From Candidatus Curtissbacteria bacterium (GTDB taxonomy: Bacteria; Patescibacteriota; Microgenomatia; Curtissbacterales; GWA2-41-24), in assembly GCA_016187105.1 (NCBI GenBank), contig JACPKK010000048.1, forward strand, positions 1-15,852: a stretch of 15,852 bases of DNA. The letters are read 5' to 3'. This document shows, piece after piece, positions 1-5,208 of the stretch. The position numbers were made by a program, and so were the translations under genes. Below the pieces are notes generated by a model. That model was not told the DNA's origin, did no database searches, and was given only the letters and a program-made list of their open reading frames with translations. Numbering within the stretch: the stretch's first letter is position 1; each line of letters starts with the position of its first letter.

Positions 1-155
1 GTTTTTAAATCGGCCGCAGCTTCTGCTAATTGTTGCGAGAGCTCGTCCGGCGCATGCAAAAGATAATACGTCAGCCGCGCCGCCGTCTTGGGCCCAATGC
101 CCGGCAAACTCTCAAATACCTCTATTAAACTGGCAACACTTTTTGGAACTTTCAC
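1..155 (-). CDS. recR: Recombination mediator RecR, N-terminal part (cut by window edge)
   Basis: Only the first ~51 codons are in the window; the gene runs off the left edge. Reading leftward from a GTG at 155, the translation begins VKVPKSVASLIEVF, followed by LPGIGPKTAARLTYYLL. This is the helix-hairpin-helix (LPGIGPKTA) that opens RecR proteins. RecR works with RecF/RecO to load RecA on single-stranded DNA gaps; the zinc finger and Toprim domains would lie outside the window. No ATG is available in frame near the family's usual start and no clear Shine-Dalgarno site is visible, so GTG is chosen by alignment with the family. It follows the methyltransferase stop (197) by 41 nt on the same strand, and ybaB lies one gene further upstream, as in the widespread ybaB-recR pairing. 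Confidence 0.9.
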   Translation of the reverse strand, partial: MKVPKSVASLIEVFESLPGIGPKTAARLTYYLLHAPDELSQQLAEAAADLK

Positions 156-196
156 ACTATGAAGTATATCAATCTTGAGAAAAATTGAGAAGAAGA

Positions 197-1057
197 CTAG
201 ACCCGCCGAGATTTTACGGCAATAATCTCCAGCCAATGCCGTTGGGAAACGGTAATCCCTTTAGTCTTAAATACTCCTGCCGCGGCCTCTGCCAACGCCA
301 GTGTCGCTATACTTAAGGGAATTCTTGATGGAATAACACCTCGCACAAACTCATCGTCTTCGGAAATTGCCTGGAACCCTTCAAGCGGCATATCAATCGG
401 CATAACCTTAAGTGATTGAATTTGGAAACCGACCGCTTCCAAAAGGTCTCTATATTCTTGCGGGGTTAATTGTTTTCGGGCTTCCGCTTTATCCTCCCGG
501 GTATCTCCAGTATTTCCCGAAGAACCTGTTTCCCCTAAACTCCTAACCGCTCTTACGGCACCTTTCAGTGCCCCCGACATCCAGTCCCTGTAAAAATCAC
601 CTTGATCGGGGGGTATCGCTCCATCAAAAAAAGCGCTGTTCATAGCAAACGTGCCGCCTGCTTTTAATAAATTCCATACTGCAGCTACAGCCGCCGCCTT
701 ATCGGCAAAATTATGGATGGCATTGCCGCAAACTACCGCGTCAACAGCGCCAGTTTTCTCTCCCAATAATTCGGCAAGATCCTCTGCTTTTCCTTCCACA
801 AAACTTACACTGGTTGGTGACCCTGCCAAATTCTTGCGGGCAGCCTGAAGTGCAACCGGCGACAGGTCGACGGCAATAATTACACCATCGGGTCCAATTT
901 TATCGGCAATAAGCCGGGTAATATTCCCCGGTCCGCATGCCAAATCAATAACTACTGCCCCCGGCTTTAAATTTAATGAATCGACAAATTCTTGATTTAA
1001 TCTTCGGTAGAAAGGAAGTCCGGCAAAATGTTCAAAGGAGTAAGGTCTTTCAGGCAT
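197..1057 (-). CDS. Class I SAM-dependent methyltransferase
   Basis: The 286-residue protein has a Rossmann-type methyltransferase core. Motif I is VVIDLACGPGNIT (residues ~35-47), the acidic end of strand 2 is AVDLS (62-66), and GKAEDL (~89-94) would contact the adenine. Beyond residue ~170 is a variable region with a charged, Gly/Ser/Thr-rich stretch and a helical tail. The substrate cannot be read from sequence; methylation of a small molecule (UbiE/Methyltransf_11-like) is the broad family expectation. The ATG at 1057 directly abuts the ybaB stop at 1058-1060, so the two are almost certainly co-transcribed and translationally coupled. Its position between ybaB and recR, which are normally adjacent, is unusual. 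Class is certain from motifs; function is unknown. Confidence 0.85.
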   Translation of the reverse strand: MPERPYSFEHFAGLPFYRRLNQEFVDSLNLKPGAVVIDLACGPGNITRLIADKIGPDGVIIAVDLSPVALQAARKNLAGSPTSVSFVEGKAEDLAELLGEKTGAVDAVVCGNAIHNFADKAAAVAAVWNLLKAGGTFAMNSAFFDGAIPPDQGDFYRDWMSGALKGAVRAVRSLGETGSSGNTGDTREDKAEARKQLTPQEYRDLLEAVGFQIQSLKVMPIDMPLEGFQAISEDDEFVRGVIPSRIPLSIATLALAEAAAGVFKTKGITVSQRHWLEIIAVKSRRV

Positions 1058-1351
1058 TTAATTCCCGCCGCCGCCAAACATTCCCTTTAGGGAATCTAGG
1101 CCGCCCATTTGCTGCATTTTCTTAGCCGCCTGTTTTTGGCTTTCTTTGACAGCTTCGTTAACGGCCTCGACAATATCGTTTTCGCCTTTGCCGTTTACGT
1201 TAATTTCTATAAACCTCTGCGCCAAAGTCAATTTAATGTGGACGCCGTTTTTCTCAACTTCAATCGTCTCACTATCCAAAGCCCTTTGGATCGCCATCGC
1301 CTCATCGCGCATCTTCTTGAGCTCTTTTAACTGTTGTAATTTGTCAAACAT
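1058..1351 (-). CDS. ybaB: YbaB/EbfC family nucleoid-associated protein
   Basis: A 97-residue protein with the family signature: an N-terminal helix (MFDKLQQLKELKKMRDEA), a beta core ending in an INVNGKGEN turn, a C-terminal helix (VNEAVKESQKQAAKKMQQM) and a flexible Gly-rich tail (GMFGGGGN). YbaB/EbfC proteins are dimeric, bind DNA without strong sequence preference and are usually encoded between dnaX and recR. Here dnaX is ~3.9 kb away on the same strand and a methyltransferase stands between this gene and recR. The gene diverges from hpf at 1473; the 121-nt gap should hold both promoters. A GGAAGG about a dozen nt upstream of the ATG is a poor ribosome site. Confidence 0.93.
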   Translation of the reverse strand: MFDKLQQLKELKKMRDEAMAIQRALDSETIEVEKNGVHIKLTLAQRFIEINVNGKGENDIVEAVNEAVKESQKQAAKKMQQMGGLDSLKGMFGGGGN

Positions 1352-1372
1352 ATTATTTACTTGCCCTTCCGT

Positions 1373-1420
1373 AACTTTAGTGAAGGAGGGTCAAACATCG
1401 TAAGTACAAATACTAAAGTT
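1373..1420. repeat. 9-bp inverted repeat in the ybaB/hpf divergent spacer
   Basis: AACTTTAGT at 1373-1381 is the exact reverse complement of ACTAAAGTT at 1412-1420, with 30 nt between. It lies in the shared upstream region of two divergent genes, so a regulator site or a hairpin in the ybaB leader is possible. Neither is shown by the sequence alone. Confidence 0.4.
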
Positions 1421-1431
1421 TCAAAGCCCGA

Positions 1432-1461
1432 TTGTCAATCGTTCGAATCATTTGATAGAAT
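1432..1461 (+). promoter_or_regulatory. Sigma-70-type promoter for hpf
   Basis: TTGTCA (1432-1437) and TAGAAT (1456-1461) are separated by 18 nt and match the -35 and -10 consensus at 5/6 and 5/6. Transcription would begin near 1468, leaving a 5' leader of only ~5 nt before the ATG at 1473. No Shine-Dalgarno site precedes that ATG, in keeping with leaderless or near-leaderless translation. Confidence 0.5.
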
Positions 1462-1472
1462 ACTAATACTCA

Positions 1473-1826
1473 ATGAATATCATCGTTTCCGGTATTCACT
1501 TTGAAGATTTCCCAAAATCCGAAGATTACGCCAAAGAAAAAGTCGCCAGACTCACTAAATACCACCAGAAAATCTTAAAAATCGAAGTCCGGCTTTTTGC
1601 CGAGGCCGACCACCTAAACCCCAAACATGATTTTGCCTGTGAGATAAAAATCGCCCTTCCCGGCCGCGATTTAGAAATTATCGACCGCGAAAAATCCATT
1701 GACAAAGCAATCGATAAAGCGGCAGAGCGCATGAAAAGAATCCTTGTCAAAAATAAAGAGAAGCCAACCACCAAACGCCACAAGCTGGGGATTCTTTTCA
1801 AATTAAAAGACCGTATCGGGTTTTAG
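1473..1826 (+). CDS. hpf: Ribosome hibernation-promoting factor (HPF/RaiA)
   Basis: A 117-residue protein with the S30AE/RaiA layout. A first strand (MNIIVSGIHFE) leads into helix 1 (AKEKVARLTKYHQKI), then strands EVRLFAEAD, ACEIKIALPG and LEIIDREKS, and a long basic helix (SIDKAIDKAAERMKRILVKNKEK). RaiA/HPF binds the decoding region of the 30S subunit and silences or pairs ribosomes in stationary phase. The length fits a short HPF/RaiA form without the C-terminal dimerisation domain of long HPF. It is the only plus-strand gene here, with its own promoter-like sequence. Its TAG stop at 1826 lies 2 nt from the stop of the convergent nucleotidyltransferase gene, leaving no room for a terminator. 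Confidence 0.88.
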   Translation: MNIIVSGIHFEDFPKSEDYAKEKVARLTKYHQKILKIEVRLFAEADHLNPKHDFACEIKIALPGRDLEIIDREKSIDKAIDKAAERMKRILVKNKEKPTTKRHKLGILFKLKDRIGF

Positions 1827-1828
1827 CT

Positions 1829-2248
1829 TTAAAAATCCACCGAACGATTTTTAAGATGCGTCGACTTGGCGCGGTCCGCCCTATAAGGTTTCAGCCGCAC
1901 GACCGTGATCTTCGAGAGTCCGACCGATTTTAAGCCGCTTCTCACGTCGTCAACACTTGCCCACTGGTCATAACCAAGACAAATCACATCGGGGTTATAG
2001 TTTTTTATAGCTTTGTAATAGTCTTTTTTGGCCCCGGCAACTACCTCGTCCACCAAGCGCAACTGCCCAATAATTCTCATCCTCTCCTTTTGCGAAAAAA
2101 GCGGTCTTTTGCCTTTTATCCTCTCGACGTTTTCATCCGTCCCAACCGAAACTATTAGCCAGTCTCCGAACTTTTTAGCCTGCCTGAAAAAATCCAAGTG
2201 CCCGGGATGCAGCCCGTCAAACGCCCCAAAAACCAATACCTTCGTCAT
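1829..2248 (-). CDS. HxGH-family nucleotidyltransferase (cytidylyltransferase/FAD synthase-like)
   Basis: A 139-residue single-domain protein. FGAFDGLHPGHLDF puts the nucleotide-binding HxGH motif at residues 14-17. KRPLFSQKERMRII stands where related enzymes bind the triphosphate, and DVICLGYDQW is a motif found in archaeal-type FAD synthases and related cytidylyltransferases. Such enzymes transfer AMP or CMP from the NTP to a phosphorylated small molecule (FMN, glycerol-3-phosphate, phosphopantetheine and others); the acceptor cannot be decided here. The GYDQ motif leans to the RibL/FAD-synthase-like side. The start is ATG at 2248 with no evident Shine-Dalgarno site. It is convergent with hpf (2-nt gap) and lies downstream of the 2328-2882 gene across a repeat-filled 79-nt spacer. 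Confidence 0.8.
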   Translation of the reverse strand: MTKVLVFGAFDGLHPGHLDFFRQAKKFGDWLIVSVGTDENVERIKGKRPLFSQKERMRIIGQLRLVDEVVAGAKKDYYKAIKNYNPDVICLGYDQWASVDDVRSGLKSVGLSKITVVRLKPYRADRAKSTHLKNRSVDF

Positions 2249-2327
2249 GTGAATAGTTAATGGTAAATAGTAAATGGAAAGATTACAAGTTTAGCTTCTA
2301 TTCACGATTCACAATTCACCATTTACT
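2249..2327 (-). repeat. Short-period degenerate repeat in post-stop spacer
   Basis: Read on the minus strand, the spacer starts right after the upstream stop with units such as GTAAATGG, GTGAATTGTGAATC and GTGAATAG, and ends with CCATTTACTATTTACC and CTATTCAC. The two ends contain mutually complementary words (AGTAAATGG with CCATTTACT, GTGAATAG with CTATTCAC). It is a 7-8-nt periodic low-complexity element rather than an obvious gene or terminator. Confidence 0.5.
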
Positions 2328-2882
2328 CTAGAAGCTTCCCTCCATCACATGCTCTTCGACAATACTATCTGCCTTGTCCCTCTCAAGCGTTATCCATATC
2401 CCGCTATACCCCGAATATTTGTCAGTGTCAGATAAACTTAAAGACCAGCTGTTTTTTGAACCGCTCATTACATCAACCAGCCGCGTACCGCTTTCGCCAA
2501 CTAGCCAAACGACATAGGCGACATTTTTTGGATCCGGCAGTGTCGCCGAAACATCCAGCTTATAAACCCCGGCTCCATAAGACCTCCTAGCCGTCCCCTT
2601 CGCGTCCCCGCCGTATTTAACATCAGTTAGCGTTATGCTTTGCGTCGCCAAATTAGTCCCCCCCGCCGCAAAAGTTGTATCGCCAAGGGCTACCGGCACA
2701 AGCCCCAACGGTGCATCTTTTAGGGTCACGGCACCAGCTCCCGCCGTATAAATCCCGCCACCCAACAAGTTTTTGGCCAAAAAAATAACGGCTCCAACTG
2801 CCAAAACTAAAATCCCGATTCTCAAGAAATAGTTTCTGTTAGGGCCTCGGTTTGCAGAAAATGATTTGGAAAGATCTCGCAC
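2328..2882 (-). CDS. Membrane-anchored protein with an RskA-like extracytoplasmic domain
   Basis: A 184-residue protein: a short basic N-terminus (~residues 1-18, with RGPNRNYFLR), one membrane segment (IGILVLAVGAVIFLAKNLL, ~22-40), then an extracellular beta-rich domain. The tail pattern (YVVWLVGESG, then IWITLERDKADS and VMEGSF) resembles the C-terminal domain of anti-sigma-K factor (RskA-type) proteins. There, a W/L core is followed by an 'itlE' strand and a short tail. No zinc-binding anti-sigma motif and no sigma factor gene are nearby, so a regulatory role is not supported; it may just share the fold. The start is a GTG at 2882, 30 nt after the stop of the upstream gene, and no ATG is available. 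RskA-like assignment is tentative. Confidence 0.55.
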   Translation of the reverse strand: MRDLSKSFSANRGPNRNYFLRIGILVLAVGAVIFLAKNLLGGGIYTAGAGAVTLKDAPLGLVPVALGDTTFAAGGTNLATQSITLTDVKYGGDAKGTARRSYGAGVYKLDVSATLPDPKNVAYVVWLVGESGTRLVDVMSGSKNSWSLSLSDTDKYSGYSGIWITLERDKADSIVEEHVMEGSF

Positions 2883-2912
2883 TGCAAGTCTTAGATTAAC
2901 ACAATCTTAATC

Positions 2913-3395
2913 CTAACTTCCAGCGCGGGGAAGGCCGGCCATCACCGATCTTCCCAGCCCCCTGCTCGTCAAATTTCTTTTGTGGACACTTTCCAAAACC
3001 AAGCCCCAAATCACAGGCACCAGAATTATCAGTGGGTATTTAAACCAGCTGCGCGGGTCGGAAAAATAGACTATGGCACTGGCGAAGTTAAAACCGATAA
3101 ACCCCAAAAAGTCCAGCACCAAAACCGCCGCCGACCAAAACAGGCCGATCCATAGCCCTCTCATGAAATCTTTGTCTTGCCTGTGCCTATAAAACGTTTT
3201 GGGGACCCTGACCTTTTTGAAAAAGGTCATCGTCATGTAGAGCATCAAAAGTCCTAAAGCCAAATAAAACCACGGCAAAATTACAAAACCGGCTAAAATT
3301 ACAGAAAAACCCCACAGCACAATCGAATACCAGACAATTCTGGCATCGACTCTGCCGGCAAAATCAAATGTTTTCGCAATGGGATGCTTTTTCAA
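2913..3395 (-). CDS. Multi-span membrane protein of unknown function
   Basis: I do not recognise the family. The 160-residue product has about four hydrophobic segments: IVWYSIVLWGFSVILAGFVI (~20-39), PWFYLALGLLMLYMTMTFF (~41-59), GLWIGLFWSAAVLVLDFLGF (~85-104) and YPLIILVPVIWGLVL (~120-134). A basic loop (KKVRVPKTFYRHRQDK) follows the second and a basic tail (HKRNLTSRGLGRS) ends the protein. The start is uncertain: 3395 is a TTG, the frame is open upstream to about 3451 with no ATG or GTG, and no clear ribosome site is seen. It is upstream of the RskA-like gene by 30 nt on the same strand and the two are probably co-transcribed. The 300 nt before it hold a GC-rich structured element. Confidence 0.6.
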   Translation of the reverse strand: MKKHPIAKTFDFAGRVDARIVWYSIVLWGFSVILAGFVILPWFYLALGLLMLYMTMTFFKKVRVPKTFYRHRQDKDFMRGLWIGLFWSAAVLVLDFLGFIGFNFASAIVYFSDPRSWFKYPLIILVPVIWGLVLESVHKRNLTSRGLGRSVMAGLPRAGS

Positions 3396-3535
3396 AACAT
3401 TCGCAAAATACGACTTTTTAAAAACTAAGTCAATCCCTAAAAAAGAAAATATTCACCTTTCTCCAAAACCTTACGAATTAGTCGTAATGAGTGGCGGTTT
3501 GTGTGGCGCAAGCGGCATGATCTGTGTTGGTGCGG

Positions 3536-3656
3536 GGAGTCTCGGCATGAGGCGACGTCTTCACTAGACGAGGCCCTTGGCCGAGCGTATCCGAGTCCGC
3601 CTTTGGCGGACGCAGGACGCTTGCGTTTGAAGACTCGTCGAGCTACCGAGACGACC
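3536..3656. repeat. GC-rich multi-stem inverted-repeat element in a 300-nt spacer
   Basis: In the otherwise AT-rich gap 3396-3695, GTCTCGG (3539-3545) pairs with CCGAGAC (3646-3652). GTCTTC (3557-3562) pairs with GAAGAC (3629-3634). Inside are a GTCCGCC-TTT-GGCGGAC hairpin (~3595-3611), a GGCC-CTT-GGCC hairpin (~3572-3582) and GCGT/ACGC arms around the first. The whole can fold as a branched cruciform or RNA of ~115 nt. It is not a tRNA, tmRNA, SRP RNA or RNase P RNA by any motif I can see. It lies 3' of the 3696-3947 gene and 5' of the 2913-3395 gene on the minus strand. The rest of the gap (3396-3535, 3657-3695) shows nothing recognisable. Confidence 0.6.
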
Positions 3657-3695
3657 TAAGCGCTGAATAATACCTAAAAAAGTAAAATCTTGGAT

Positions 3696-3947
3696 TTAAA
3701 GGCTGTCTAAATCTTTGGAAGTATCTTGAAGCTCTTGCTCTATGTCGTCAAAAGTCGTTGCGTCAAGCTCGCTCTCGATGTCGCCTAGCTCGTCGGATTC
3801 GCTTAAGTTTTCAATCGCCGGCGCGCTCGGCTCCTCACCTACCTTAGAAAACCCCGGCAAGCCTTTCCCCAGGTTTTTGCCAAACAAGAAAATTGCCACA
3901 ACTACCCCGACTAAAACAATTACGATAACGACGAGTTTACTGTTCAT
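3696..3947 (-). CDS. Short acidic single-span membrane protein
   Basis: An 83-residue protein of no recognised family. Residues ~4-22 (KLVVIVIVLVGVVVAIFLFG) form one membrane helix at the very N-terminus. The remainder is acidic and helix-prone (ESDELGDIESELD, DDIEQELQDTSKDLDSL). The ATG at 3947 lies inside the end of the upstream gene, giving an 11-nt overlap, and is preceded by AAGGAG 9 nt upstream, one of the clearer ribosome sites here. Overlap and ribosome site argue that it is co-translated with the secreted basic coiled-coil protein. An acidic tail next to a basic coiled-coil partner suggests, but does not prove, that they bind each other outside the cell. Confidence 0.65.
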   Translation of the reverse strand: MNSKLVVIVIVLVGVVVAIFLFGKNLGKGLPGFSKVGEEPSAPAIENLSESDELGDIESELDATTFDDIEQELQDTSKDLDSL

Positions 3948-4632
3948 TTGTTCCCGCTCCTTCTCTCTCTGGCTTTGGGCTGGACTTAATTACACCAACC
4001 AAACACGAGTGGTAAGATTTAAGCGCCCCGTTGCTCTGGCGGATTGCGGCAACTTGCGCTTGGGCAAGCCCCTTGGCATTAGCTGCGTCAAAGTCAACTG
4101 CCGCACTGCTGTTTTCCGAATCGTCGATTGCCGCGTCTGCCCCCGATTTTGTGGCCTCGCACGCATCAAGCGCCGCCTGCATTGCCGAAACATCTATACC
4201 GGCCTCTTCAAGCTTATCTATTCTCGATTGGATTTTATCGGCTAAAGCGTCTAGCCTTGCCAAGGCTTCTCTTCTTATATTGGCAATCTTTCGAAATCTT
4301 TCAACTATCCTCTCGAATCTCTTATCCTTTAACTCTTTCCTCTTCTTTTCAAACCTCTCTTTAAGCTCAACCCTTTTTGCCTGTAGCCTCTCCTTGATTT
4401 CTTCACGTCTTTCCTTGCGCGTGTCACGGATATCCTCACGTTTTTCTCGAATCTCACCTCTGGCATCCTTCTTCGTGTCTCTAGCATCTTTTTTTGTATC
4501 CCGTATTTCCCTTCTTACTTCCCCCGGCCTTGTTTTCGCAGGATCCTTATCTTCGGTCTGTGCCAAAACCACGCTCACTGAAAAAACCAAAACCAAAATG
4601 GAAACTAAAGAGGCAAAAAATATTTTCTTCAC
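3937..4632 (-). CDS. Secreted, highly charged coiled-coil protein
   Basis: A 231-residue protein, family not recognised. It starts with a signal peptide (MKKIFFASLVSILVLVF then SVSVVLAQ; cleavage likely after VLA, residue ~24). Residues ~40-115 are almost entirely Lys/Arg/Glu/Asp with a short internal repeat (DTKKDARDTKKDAR, then RDTRKERREEIKERL), typical of a long single helix or coiled coil. A second part (~120-225) is milder, with IQSRIDKLEEAGIDVS and an Ala-rich region with two cysteines (LDACEATKS, SYHSCLVG). The start is GTG at 4632, fitted by the signal peptide. A good promoter lies just upstream. It overlaps the acidic membrane protein gene by 11 nt. Low-complexity coding explains the long antisense open frames here. 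Confidence 0.7.
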   Translation of the reverse strand: MKKIFFASLVSILVLVFSVSVVLAQTEDKDPAKTRPGEVRREIRDTKKDARDTKKDARGEIREKREDIRDTRKERREEIKERLQAKRVELKERFEKKRKELKDKRFERIVERFRKIANIRREALARLDALADKIQSRIDKLEEAGIDVSAMQAALDACEATKSGADAAIDDSENSSAAVDFDAANAKGLAQAQVAAIRQSNGALKSYHSCLVGVIKSSPKPEREGAGTNEQ

Positions 4633-4646
4633 GAGCGTCTGAATTA

Positions 4647-4676
4647 ATCTTAAACACTCTTAGGTTAAGCTGTCAA
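4647..4676 (-). promoter_or_regulatory. Sigma-70-type promoter before the coiled-coil gene
   Basis: On the minus strand, a perfect TTGACA (4676-4671) is followed after 18 nt by TAAGAT (4652-4647). Transcription would start near 4640, leaving a leader of about 8 nt before the GTG at 4632, again nearly leaderless with no Shine-Dalgarno site. Confidence 0.55.
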
Positions 4677-4691
4677 GTAACCCCACACTTC

Positions 4692-4721
4692 ACTGCGGGC
4701 GGGCCTGCCCGACATCGCAGT
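4692..4721 (-). repeat. GC-rich hairpin at the lipoprotein 3' end
   Basis: ACTGCG (4692-4697) pairs with CGCAGT (4716-4721), enclosing CGGG-CCTG-CCCG (~4700-4711). The word CATTGCGGGCGAGG inside the lipoprotein's last codons (from 4722) is an imperfect repeat of CACTGCGGGCGGG (from 4691). The hairpin may act as a transcription end, but no U-tract follows it on the minus strand. Confidence 0.45.
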
Positions 4722-5134
4722 CATTGCGGGCGAGGGGAAACTGCAATCGTAATTGCCGTTGTCCTTCCGTCCTGGGCCGTATTGACAATAACCGAACCCT
4801 CCTGTTTTTCATTTTTTATCTGAAAAACAAAGTTTGCGCTAGTCTCTTCAAGACTCGTTTCCCAGCCGAGCTTTGGCAATGAATCGCCATAAAATTTTAC
4901 GACTTTATCTAAATCATCATTGGCCATAAAAATCGCCCCGAACTTGCCGCTAAATCCGTAAGATTCCACAATCTCTGCGCCTTCATAAGACGGCAGGGCC
5001 GGGAATCCCGGCGCCACCGCTCCCTTGATATACTCATCTTTGCCGCCCGCACTGTCTTGCCCCACCCTGGGCAAACAACCGGAAAGCAAAACCGGCACGC
5101 CTATCAATAAAAATAAAACCTTCTTTGTTTTCAT
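4721..5134 (-). CDS. Predicted lipoprotein of unknown function
   Basis: A 137-residue protein with a lipoprotein signal peptide: MKTKKVLFLLIGVPVLLSGC, with lipobox L17-S18-G19 and the lipidated Cys20. The mature part contains LPSYEGAEIVES, then DDLDKVVKFYGDSLPKLGW and a beta-rich end. This pattern ('y.gA', 'v..fY...L...GW') is seen in many small bacterial lipoproteins of unknown role. The frame stays open to 5212, but the signal peptide fixes the start at ATG 5134; the upstream extension is translated spacer repeat containing the 20-bp palindrome. The last codons (SPRPQ) are written in GC-rich repeat-like DNA matching the hairpin after the stop, so the original C-terminus may have been replaced. 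Confidence 0.72.
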   Translation of the reverse strand: MKTKKVLFLLIGVPVLLSGCLPRVGQDSAGGKDEYIKGAVAPGFPALPSYEGAEIVESYGFSGKFGAIFMANDDLDKVVKFYGDSLPKLGWETSLEETSANFVFQIKNEKQEGSVIVNTAQDGRTTAITIAVSPRPQ

Positions 5135-5150
5135 TAGGACTAGCCATTCG

Positions 5151-5170
5151 CCTGCCTGCCGGCAGGCAGG
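5151..5170. repeat. Perfect 20-bp palindrome (CCTGCC type)
   Basis: CCTGCCTGCC at 5151-5160 is followed directly by its reverse complement GGCAGGCAGG at 5161-5170. When translated it yields PACRQAG, a peptide I recall as frequent in translated CPR spacers. It lies between the dnaX stop and the lipoprotein start. Confidence 0.8.
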
Positions 5171-5208
5171 GATAAATTCGGAGAAAAAATTTGGATGAAT
5201 TTGGATCT
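5171..5208 (-). repeat. Post-stop AT-rich repeat, copy F (after dnaX)
   Basis: Begins immediately after the dnaX TGA (5211-5209) and reads AGATCCAAATT, CATCCAAATTTTTTCTC, CGAATTTATCC. It is the most diverged of six copies but keeps the length, the two-unit start and the CGAATTTATCC end. Confidence 0.6.

Noticed and set aside
1438..1455. GTTCGAATC resembling a tRNA T-arm
   Set aside because: The flanking bases do not pair into a T stem and no acceptor or anticodon arm can be formed; it lies inside the hpf promoter spacer.
2328..2882. A sigma/anti-sigma regulatory pair
   Set aside because: Only a weak RskA-like fold resemblance; no sigma factor gene nearby and no zinc-binding anti-sigma domain at the short cytoplasmic N-terminus.
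3379..3567. Plus-strand open frame of 62 codons
   Set aside because: It crosses the start of the membrane protein gene and ends in the GC-rich inverted repeat; no ribosome site and no recognisable domain.
4031..4642. Plus-strand open frame of 203 codons
   Set aside because: It is the antisense of the Lys/Arg/Glu-rich coiled-coil gene; its Ser/Leu-rich product is what low-complexity GAA/AAG coding gives in reverse. The minus-strand gene has a signal peptide and a promoter.
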